Source of the DNA: an uncultured Clostridia bacterium
Lineage (GTDB): Bacteria > Bacillota > Clostridia > Oscillospirales > CAG-272
DNA length: 17,298 nucleotides
Assembly: GCA_947624945.1 (NCBI GenBank)
Contig: CANQMJ010000043.1
Location: 1-17,298, forward strand
Direction of reading: 5' to 3'
Shown one piece after another: positions 1 to 5,821 of this stretch. The notes below the pieces were generated by a model. That model was not told the DNA's origin. It made no database searches and was given only the letters and a program-made list of their open reading frames with translations. The first letter of the stretch is position 1; each line of letters starts with the position of its first letter. The position numbers were made by a program, and so were the translations under genes.

Positions 1-206
1 TCGGTACGTATGCGGTCGAGAGACGAAAGGCAGTCGCCGTACGGGTCGTCGGTGCGCCCCGCGTCCACGAATGCGGCGAGCGCCGCCATCCCGTACTCCG
101 CCTCCTTCATGCGTACAAGATCGACGTGCGCGTCGGGACACGAGCGGAGCCCCGTTTCCGCTATCTTATGTACGGTATCGCTGTGTAGATCGAATATTCT
201 GTGCAT
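1..206 (-). CDS. Membrane dipeptidase-like protein, peptidase family M19 (N-terminal part)
   Basis: The first 68 residues are visible; the gene continues past the left edge. The N-terminus MHRIFDLHSDTVHKIAE carries the HxD metal-ligand motif (H8, D10) near the start, as in family M19 (renal/membrane dipeptidase), binuclear zinc enzymes that cleave dipeptides. The ATG at 206 follows GGAGG with about 5 bases of spacing, which supports the start. No signal peptide is seen, so it should be cytoplasmic. It lies 30 bp after the lipid kinase gene on the same strand and is probably the third gene of the yifB operon. The remaining metal ligands lie outside the window, so activity cannot be judged. The family call rests on the N-terminal motif and following helix pattern only. 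Confidence 0.8.
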   Translation of the reverse strand, partial: MHRIFDLHSDTVHKIAETGLRSCPDAHVDLVRMKEAEYGMAALAAFVDAGRTDDPYGDCLSSLDRIRT

Positions 207-236
207 ATGTGCCCTCCGCAATAATTGATGTTGATT

Positions 237-1118
237 TTAGACCGCGCCCTCTCCCATGACGGAGACTGCGCCCTTTATAACCTCGACTGTGAGCGTCCCG
301 TCCGCGCTCATTATCTCGCCGTCGGCGGAATATGTGCTCACGCCCTCGATCTTCACGCTCACGCACCGTCTGAACGTGACGATGTCGTCAAAGCCGTCGG
401 CGGGGACGAGACGCTCCGTGTCGATGTGGCGTCCCGCGCGGTAGCTGCCGACAAGACGGATAAACCTTATCCTGCCAACGTTTTTGACGAGCACGAGGTC
501 GAGCTCGCCGTCGGTGACGGACGACGACGGCGCCGCCATGAATCCGCCCCCGTACCAGCGTCCGTTTGCCGCGATGCAGAGCAGATATTCGCCCTCGAAC
601 GTCTCGCTTTCGCCGTTTTTATTTGTGACCGTGACCTTATAGTGCTTGGCGTTTTTGAAGATGAGCGCTTTTGCGACGCCTAATATGTACGCGAGACTTC
701 CGTTCACGAGCGGCAGCCGTTTGAACGACTGCATATTTATGACAGCTTCGGTGTCAAACCCCATGTTGACTTCGTTTATCGCATACATGTCGTTATATTT
801 TATGACGTCGCAGCGCAAAGGTTTCGTGATCCCGTGCGTTTCGCGCTCGAAATCATTGCCGCTGCCCGTCGGATGCGGCACGACCATGACGCGTCCGCCC
901 GCGTTCGCCGCGAGCACGCCCTCCACGACTTCGTGCAGCGTCCCGTCGCCGCCGTAAACGTGAACGGTATATTCCCCGTCAGTTTTTGCAAGCTCGCTCG
1001 CGCAAAAATCTTTCGCGTCGCCCGCGCATTCCGTGACATGTACGACGCCGTCAAGCGCGGCAGCGTCCGGCAGCTCGCCCTTGCCCGCCGTCGGATTCAG
1101 TATGTGAATCGTTGTCAT
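237..1118 (-). CDS. Diacylglycerol kinase family lipid kinase (DAGKc/YegS type)
   Basis: A 293-aa soluble protein of normal length for the bacterial DgkB/YegS/BmrU group, which phosphorylates diacylglycerol or related lipids with ATP at the membrane surface. The N-terminal catalytic domain shows NPTAGKG (residues 8-14), the nucleotide-binding GGDGT (56-60) and PTGSGNDF (83-90), all hallmark motifs. The C-terminal half is the usual beta-rich lipid-binding domain, including GRWYGGGF and APSSSVTDGELDLVLV. The ATG at 1118 has GGAG upstream at suitable spacing. The gene starts 46 bp after the yifB stop and is probably in the same transcript. The lipid substrate cannot be told from sequence; DgkB-like recycling of diacylglycerol is the default for Firmicutes. 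Confidence 0.93.
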   Translation of the reverse strand: MTTIHILNPTAGKGELPDAAALDGVVHVTECAGDAKDFCASELAKTDGEYTVHVYGGDGTLHEVVEGVLAANAGGRVMVVPHPTGSGNDFERETHGITKPLRCDVIKYNDMYAINEVNMGFDTEAVINMQSFKRLPLVNGSLAYILGVAKALIFKNAKHYKVTVTNKNGESETFEGEYLLCIAANGRWYGGGFMAAPSSSVTDGELDLVLVKNVGRIRFIRLVGSYRAGRHIDTERLVPADGFDDIVTFRRCVSVKIEGVSTYSADGEIMSADGTLTVEVIKGAVSVMGEGAV

Positions 1119-1164
1119 ATGCGGCTCCTTTGCTTTTTAATATCGTGCTTTGCCCGTACTACCG

Positions 1165-2727
1165 TCACCAATACTTTCTGTCCAGCGACCGAAGCTGCAC
1201 CGCCTCCGCGACGTGCGCCGCCGTGATCGTGTCGGAGCCGGCAAGGTCGGCGACAGTCCTCGCGACGCGCAAAATGCGGTCATAGGCGCGCGCCGACATG
1301 CCCATTCTGTCAAACGCAGACTCAAGCACACGTTTCGCCTCCGCGTCCGTCACGCAGAATCTGCGGATGAGGCGCGGTGTCAAGTCCGCATTGCAGCGAA
1401 CGCCGCCGACGGGGACGTCCGCGTCCTCGTCGTGTACGCTCGCGATGCGCTCCGCCGCGATCCTGCGCGCCTTCACGACGCGTTCCCTTATCGACGATGA
1501 CGACTCCGACGGAGCATTCGTCGACGAAAGCTCGTCGAACGACAGCGACGGCACCTCAATCTGTATATCTATGCGGTCGAGAAGCGGGCCGCTTATCTTT
1601 GATAAGTAGTTGTGTATGTCCTTCTGCGAGCATACGCACGGGTGCGTCGGATGCCCGTAGTACCCGCACCTGCACGGATTCATCGCGCACACGAGCTGGA
1701 ACGAGGACGGATACGTCACGCGTCCGTTCGCGCGCGTGATTGTCACACGCCTGTCCTCGAGCGGCTGACGCAGCGACTCCGTCACGAGCTTGTTGAACTC
1801 GGGCAGCTCGTCAAGAAATAAAACGCCGTTGTGCGCCAGCGAAATCTCGCCCGGCATCGGGTTCTTGCCGCCGCCGACGAGGCTCGGCGCCGACATCGTG
1901 TGATGCGGCGAGCGGAACGGACGCACTCTCACGAGCCCGCCACCCTCCGGCAGCGTGCCCGCGACCGAATGTATCTTAGTCGTTTCGAGCGATTCCTCGA
2001 ACGTCAGCGGCGGAAGTATCGACGGCAGACGCTTCGCCAGCATCGACTTTCCCGTGCCGGGAGGTCCAATAAGCAGCACATTATGCCCGCCCGCCGCCGC
2101 GATCTCGAGCGCGCGCTTCACACGCGCCTGCCCCTTTACGTCGGCAAAATCGAGCCCCGCGTATGCGTCGCCGTCGCTGTCAAACGGAGGAGGCGAGAAC
2201 GGCTCGAGAATTGTTTCGCCGTTCAGATGGTCGACGAGCGTTTTCACGTCCGGCACCGCGTACACTCTCATTCCCTCGACGACGGCAGCCTCCGCCGCGT
2301 TTGCCGGGGATGTGTAAAACTCGCCGAGTCCCGCGTCCCTCGCCGCGACGCACATCGACAGCGTGCCGCGCACGGGCCGTATCTGCCCCGACAGTGACAG
2401 CTCACCCGAAAAGCAGCGACAGCTCATGTCGACGCCGGTCTCCACGACCCCGCCCGCATGCAGTATCGCTACCAGCATCGCGAGGTCGTGCGCGGAGCCC
2501 TCCTTCCTCTTGTCGGCGGGCGCAAGATTGAGCGTCAGCGACAGCTCGGGAAAGCGGTACCCGCTGTTCTCGACGGCGGCGCGTATGCGCTCCTTCGCCT
2601 CGCGCACCGCCGCGTCGGGCAGTCCCACGAGCTCGAACGACGGGAGCATGTTAGTCGCGTTGCATTCGGCGGTGACGATATAGCCGTCGATGCCGGAGAT
2701 GCCGGCGCTGTATACGCTCGATACCAT
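1165..2727 (-). CDS. YifB/ComM family Mg-chelatase-like AAA+ ATPase
   Basis: Read from the ATG at 2727 this is 520 aa, close to the usual ~510 of the YifB/ComM family. The N-terminal ChlI-like domain begins VYSAGISGIDG and contains ELVGLPDAAVREAKERI. Walker A is GPPGTGKS (221-228), Walker B GVLFLDELPEF (301-311), and the family cysteine cluster CRC...CVC lies at 352-366. The C-terminal domain ends LRSLDRKYW, typical for the family. In Gram-negatives ComM is a branch-migration helicase acting in natural transformation; the role of Firmicute homologues is less clear. The frame stays open for ten more codons (ATG at 2757), but that ATG lies one base from a consensus -10 box, so it cannot be in the transcript made from that promoter; the ATG at 2727 has a good ribosome site. 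First gene of a minus-strand operon. Confidence 0.95.
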   Translation of the reverse strand: MVSSVYSAGISGIDGYIVTAECNATNMLPSFELVGLPDAAVREAKERIRAAVENSGYRFPELSLTLNLAPADKRKEGSAHDLAMLVAILHAGGVVETGVDMSCRCFSGELSLSGQIRPVRGTLSMCVAARDAGLGEFYTSPANAAEAAVVEGMRVYAVPDVKTLVDHLNGETILEPFSPPPFDSDGDAYAGLDFADVKGQARVKRALEIAAAGGHNVLLIGPPGTGKSMLAKRLPSILPPLTFEESLETTKIHSVAGTLPEGGGLVRVRPFRSPHHTMSAPSLVGGGKNPMPGEISLAHNGVLFLDELPEFNKLVTESLRQPLEDRRVTITRANGRVTYPSSFQLVCAMNPCRCGYYGHPTHPCVCSQKDIHNYLSKISGPLLDRIDIQIEVPSLSFDELSSTNAPSESSSSIRERVVKARRIAAERIASVHDEDADVPVGGVRCNADLTPRLIRRFCVTDAEAKRVLESAFDRMGMSARAYDRILRVARTVADLAGSDTITAAHVAEAVQLRSLDRKYW

Positions 2728-2732
2728 AAGTT

Positions 2733-2739
2733 TCACCTT
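2733..2739 (-). promoter_or_regulatory. Ribosome binding site that fixes the yifB start
   Basis: On the minus strand AAGGTGA lies 5 bases before the ATG at 2727 and matches the 3' part of the consensus AAGGAGGTGA. The upstream in-frame ATGs at 2757 and 2748 have no comparable site. Together with the promoter position this picks 2727 as the start. Confidence 0.8.
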
Positions 2740-2758
2740 TTTCGACATATTTTTCATA

Positions 2759-2787
2759 ATTATAGCATATTATTCCGTCATTTGCAA
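2759..2787 (-). promoter_or_regulatory. SigmaA-type promoter of the yifB operon
   Basis: Minus strand: -35 TTGCAA (2787-2782), 17-bp spacer, -10 TATAAT (2764-2759). Transcription would begin near 2752, giving a leader of about 25 bases before the ATG at 2727. The promoter is back-to-back with that of the GH13 gene. Confidence 0.85.
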
Positions 2788-2806
2788 GTACGCGCATCAC
2801 ACATAC

Positions 2807-2820
2807 GACGCTGCCGCGTC
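2807..2820. promoter_or_regulatory. Short inverted repeat between the divergent promoters (possible operator)
   Basis: GACGC, four bases, GCGTC; it abuts the -35 box of the GH13 promoter. The position suits a regulator site, but the arms are only 5 bp and such CG-rich words are common in this DNA, so this is a weak candidate. Confidence 0.25.
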
Positions 2821-2849
2821 TTGACACCGACGTCGAAAAATGGTATACT
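2821..2849 (+). promoter_or_regulatory. Consensus promoter of the GH13 gene
   Basis: Perfect -35 TTGACA (2821-2826), 17-bp spacer, -10 TATACT (2844-2849) preceded by TGG, an extended -10. Expected start of transcription is near 2856, about 25 bases before the ATG at 2881. The strength of the boxes suggests high basal expression unless repressed. Confidence 0.9.
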
Positions 2850-2880
2850 ACCGAAAAATGCAAATGCGAAGAGGTTTGTT

Positions 2881-4194
2881 ATGTGGTACGACGAAAGCGT
2901 TATATATCAGATATACCCTCTCGGATTCTGCGGCGCGCCGTTCGCCAACGACGGCATCACCGAACACAGGATACGCAAAATAATCGACTGGATACCGCAC
3001 ATGAAGCGTCTCGGCGTCAACGCCGTGTACCTTTGCCCCGTGTTCGAATCGGACACGCACGGCTACGATACGCGCGATTACAGGCTTGTAGACTGCCGTC
3101 TCGGCACGAACGCTGACCTTACCGACGTGTGCCGTGCGCTTCATGAAAACGGCATACGCGTCATTTTAGACGGCGTGTTCAATCACTGCGGGCGCGGATT
3201 TTTTGCGTTCCGCGACGTAAAAGAGCGCAAGTGGGAGTCTCCCTACGTCGGCTGGTTCTCCCGAATCGACTTCGGCGGCAACACGCACTATAACGACGGC
3301 TTTTGGTACGAGGGCTGGGAGGGCAACTGCGACCTTGTCAAGCTGAATCTGCACAACGACGACGTCGTCAACTACATCTTCGACAGCATACGCGGCTGGG
3401 TCGACAAATTCGACATCGACGGGCTGCGCCTCGACGTCGCATATTGCCTCGATGAAGGCTTTATACGCCGCCTGCGCTCGTTCACGGACTCGCTTAAGCC
3501 CGATTTCCTTTTGCTCGGCGAGATGCTGCACGGCGACTACAATCGCCTCGTCAACGACTCGATGCTCCATTCCGCGACGAATTACGAATGCTACAAGGGG
3601 CTTTATTCGAGCTTCAATTCGATGAACCTCTTTGAGATAAACCATTCCCTGATGCGTCAGTTCGGCCCCGAATACTGGACGCTTTATAAGGGCAAGCATC
3701 TGCTCTCCTTCGTCGACAATCACGACGTGACGCGCGTCGCAAGCATACTGTCTGAGCCGCGCCATCTGCCGCTCATATACGCGCTCGAATTCGGCATGCC
3801 GGGCGTGCCGTCCGTATACTACGGCAGCGAATGGGGCGCGAAGGGGGAAAAGAAAAACGGCGACCCGTCGCTGCGTCCGTGCTTTGACGCGTCCGAGTGG
3901 AACGGACTGTGCGAGTGGATATCGAAGCTGGCAACGGCAAAACGCGGCTCCGAGGCGCTTTGTTACGGCACGTTCCGCTCGGTCGTTCTGACGAATAAGC
4001 AGTGCATATTCGAGCGCAAAAGCGAGCATGAGCGCGTGCTCGTCGCGATAAACGCCGACAGCGCGCCGTATGTGGCGCATTTTGACGCGGGCTGCGGACG
4101 CGCCGTCGACCTCATCACGGGCGCCGACCACGATTTCGGCGGCGGCAGTGAGTTGCCCCCGTACTATGCCGCGTTCTGGAAAACGGAGCGGTAA
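2881..4194 (+). CDS. GH13 alpha-amylase family glycosidase (maltodextrin/neopullulanase-like)
   Basis: A 437-aa (beta/alpha)8-barrel enzyme with no signal peptide, so probably acting on imported maltodextrins in the cytoplasm. All GH13 regions are present: region I DGVFNH (97-102), region II GLRLDVAYC with nucleophile D185, region III LLGEM with acid/base E214, region IV FVDNHD ending at D282. The segment LVKLN (152-156) resembles the MPKLN region V of the neopullulanase/cyclomaltodextrinase group (GH13_20), but the N-terminal domain of about 120 aa (CBM34) typical of that group is missing; the barrel starts within the first ten residues (VIYQIYP). The frame is open far upstream, but the ATG at 2881 has AGAGG six bases before it and lies just downstream of the promoter. 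Single-gene unit, divergent from yifB, ended by a strong terminator. Exact substrate (maltodextrin, cyclodextrin, pullulan) is not decidable. Confidence 0.93.
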   Translation: MWYDESVIYQIYPLGFCGAPFANDGITEHRIRKIIDWIPHMKRLGVNAVYLCPVFESDTHGYDTRDYRLVDCRLGTNADLTDVCRALHENGIRVILDGVFNHCGRGFFAFRDVKERKWESPYVGWFSRIDFGGNTHYNDGFWYEGWEGNCDLVKLNLHNDDVVNYIFDSIRGWVDKFDIDGLRLDVAYCLDEGFIRRLRSFTDSLKPDFLLLGEMLHGDYNRLVNDSMLHSATNYECYKGLYSSFNSMNLFEINHSLMRQFGPEYWTLYKGKHLLSFVDNHDVTRVASILSEPRHLPLIYALEFGMPGVPSVYYGSEWGAKGEKKNGDPSLRPCFDASEWNGLCEWISKLATAKRGSEALCYGTFRSVVLTNKQCIFERKSEHERVLVAINADSAPYVAHFDAGCGRAVDLITGADHDFGGGSELPPYYAAFWKTER

Positions 4195-4226
4195 CAGACG
4201 ACGCAACAATCGCAATATACAAAACA

Positions 4227-4260
4227 CGTGGGAGAAACGACCGTTTCTCCCACGCATTTT
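4227..4260. terminator. Bidirectional intrinsic terminator between convergent genes
   Basis: A perfect 13-bp inverted repeat, arms 4227-4239 and 4242-4254, beginning CGTGGGAGAAACG, followed on the plus strand by CATTTTTCG and further T-runs. On the minus strand the 3' flank is TGTTTTG. It ends the GH13 transcript and probably also the opp operon, whose last gene stops 18 bp away. Confidence 0.9.
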
Positions 4261-4271
4261 TCGTTATTTTT

Positions 4272-4655
4272 TCATTTTACTGCATAGTAGACGCCGAGCG
4301 CCGCGAACGACAGCACAAGGTATATGACGCCCGCTAACAGCATGCCGGACGCGCCCTTGCGCTCCGATGCCTTGCGGTCACGGTACTGCCCGATAGTCTC
4401 CTTTTCCTCGCGGCGGAACATAGGTATTATCTCAATGGCACTTTTTATGCCGTAACCGGCAACGTCAAAGACGCCCTTGTTTCTGATGCCTTTCAGTCCG
4501 CCTATCCCTATCAGCAGCACCGCGGCGACGAACAGCCCGTCGCACACACAGCGCGTGATCTCGTACTCCCTGCTGATACCGAGCGCAAACACAAGTACCG
4601 CAATGACTGCGCCCGCCAGCATATTGTACAGGAAGTCCCTTTTTTTCTCGCTCAT
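4272..4655 (-). CDS. Small three-helix membrane protein, DUF3899-like, last gene of the opp operon
   Basis: A 127-aa protein with predicted membrane segments at about 10-27, 37-55 and 103-124 and a basic cytoplasmic stretch between the second and third (about 79-102, rich in R, K and E). The segment GVFDVAGYGIKSA followed by a charged linker with a YRDRK motif looks like the DUF3899 family of small Firmicute membrane proteins, whose function is unknown; I recognise this by pattern only. Its ATG overlaps the oppF stop as ATGA (4652-4655), so it is probably translationally coupled to oppF and made in step with the transporter. Whether it works with the transporter or merely travels with it cannot be told. 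The stop is followed at once by the terminator. Confidence 0.75.
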   Translation of the reverse strand: MSEKKRDFLYNMLAGAVIAVLVFALGISREYEITRCVCDGLFVAAVLLIGIGGLKGIRNKGVFDVAGYGIKSAIEIIPMFRREEKETIGQYRDRKASERKGASGMLLAGVIYLVLSFAALGVYYAVK

Positions 4656-5821
4656 TTCGCGCTCTCGCCGAGGCTTTCCATTATGCGCTTATACTCGACT
4701 TCGTTGCACTGTACAAAGTGACCGGGTCTGACTTCGCGGAAGCTCGGCTTGTCAACGCTGTAATCGTGCTCCTCGAGCGGATTATACGTTATGCGCTTGC
4801 GCGCCTTCTCGTAAATCGGGTCGGGAAGCGGTATCGCCGACAACAGCGACCGCGTATACGGATGGAGCGGATGCGCGAATAATTCGTCAGAATCGGCGAG
4901 CTCCACCATCTTGCCGTAGTACATGACGCCGATGCGGTCGGAGAAGTATTTGACGACGGACAGGTCGTGCGCGATGAACAGTATCGTAAGTCCGAACCGG
5001 TCGCGCAGGTCGTTGAGCAGGTTGATGACCTGCGCCTGTATCGACACGTCGAGCGCCGACACGGGCTCGTCGGCGATGATGAGCTCCGGATTCATGATTA
5101 TGGATCTCGCAACGCCTATTCTCTGACGCTGCCCGCCCGAGAATTCATGCGGATATCTCGTCGCGTGCTCGCGCACGAGTCCGACGAGCTCGAGCATTTC
5201 GTACACCTTTTCGTCGATGACTTTTTTGTTGCGCTCGCCCTGTATGACGAGTCCCTCCGATATAGTCTCGCGCACCGTCATACGGGGGTCGAGAGACGCT
5301 ATCGGGTCCTGGAATATCATCTGTATCTGAGTCACAAGGCGCGTGTTCTTCGCCTTTCTGCGCGCGTCCCTGTACTCGTCCGTGAGCTTTTTCTTCTCCT
5401 CACCCGTCGCTTTTGCGATCGCGGGTCTGTATTTCGCGTCGACCTCCTCGACCTGCTTCTGCGAATACACCTTGTCGCAGTTCTTCTGGTCGAATTTCGC
5501 CGACTTTATCTCTGCCCGCAGCTGTGCTTTTCTCGCCGGGTCCTTCGTCTTTTTGAGCTCGTCCTTATACGACTGTATGCCCGCGCATATGCGGACGCCC
5601 TTGAAGAATACGTTGCCCGACGTGATGTTGTAGAGCTTGATTATCGAACGTCCCGTCGTCGTCTTTCCGCAGCCGGACTCACCGACAAGACCGAACACCT
5701 CGCCTTTTTTGATGTCGAAGCTGACGTCGTCGACGGCTTTCGTCGTAAAATTGCCCGCTTTGAAGTACTGGCAAAGATGCTCTACACGAAGTAATGTTTC
5801 TCTGTTGTCGTTTTCCATCAT
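4652..5821 (-). CDS. oppF: Oligopeptide ABC transporter ATP-binding protein OppF/AmiF type, with insertion
   Basis: 389 aa from the ATG at 5821. Core motifs: Walker A GESGCGKT (47-54), Q-loop FQDP (Q171), signature FSGGQ (227-231), Walker B LIIADEP (E252), H-loop H285, then the oligopeptide-type tail HPLHPYTRSLLSAIP. The tail HDYSVDKPSFREVRPGHFV is characteristic of Firmicute OppF/AmiF. About 80 charged residues (80-160) stand between Walker A and the Q-loop where I would expect some 15-20, which explains the length over the usual ~310-330. The open frame extends 30 codons upstream, but the ATG at 5821 overlaps the oppD stop as ATGA and follows AAGGGAG by five bases; a second ATG follows directly. 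It should form the NBD heterodimer with OppD and power peptide import. Confidence 0.94.
   Translation of the reverse strand: MMENDNRETLLRVEHLCQYFKAGNFTTKAVDDVSFDIKKGEVFGLVGESGCGKTTTGRSIIKLYNITSGNVFFKGVRICAGIQSYKDELKKTKDPARKAQLRAEIKSAKFDQKNCDKVYSQKQVEEVDAKYRPAIAKATGEEKKKLTDEYRDARRKAKNTRLVTQIQMIFQDPIASLDPRMTVRETISEGLVIQGERNKKVIDEKVYEMLELVGLVREHATRYPHEFSGGQRQRIGVARSIIMNPELIIADEPVSALDVSIQAQVINLLNDLRDRFGLTILFIAHDLSVVKYFSDRIGVMYYGKMVELADSDELFAHPLHPYTRSLLSAIPLPDPIYEKARKRITYNPLEEHDYSVDKPSFREVRPGHFVQCNEVEYKRIMESLGESAK
5342..5584 (-). other. Inserted charged helical segment within OppF
   Basis: Residues about 80-160 of OppF. Dominated by K, E, D, A, R and Q with regular hydrophobic spacing, as expected for a helical hairpin or coiled coil (for example KDELKKTKDPARKAQLRAE and GEEKKKLTDEYRDARRK). 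The flanks GNVFFKGVRI and VTQIQMIFQDP are normal ABC sequence, so the reading frame is intact through the insertion. Boundaries are estimates from memory of the family. Confidence 0.8.

Noticed and set aside
2728..2757. Start of yifB at the most upstream ATG
   Set aside because: That codon overlaps the start-site region of its own promoter and has no ribosome site; 2727 fits better.
2828..2835. Palindrome CGACGTCG in the GH13 promoter spacer as an operator
   Set aside because: Eight-base CG-rich palindromes of this kind occur often in this DNA; nothing else supports binding.
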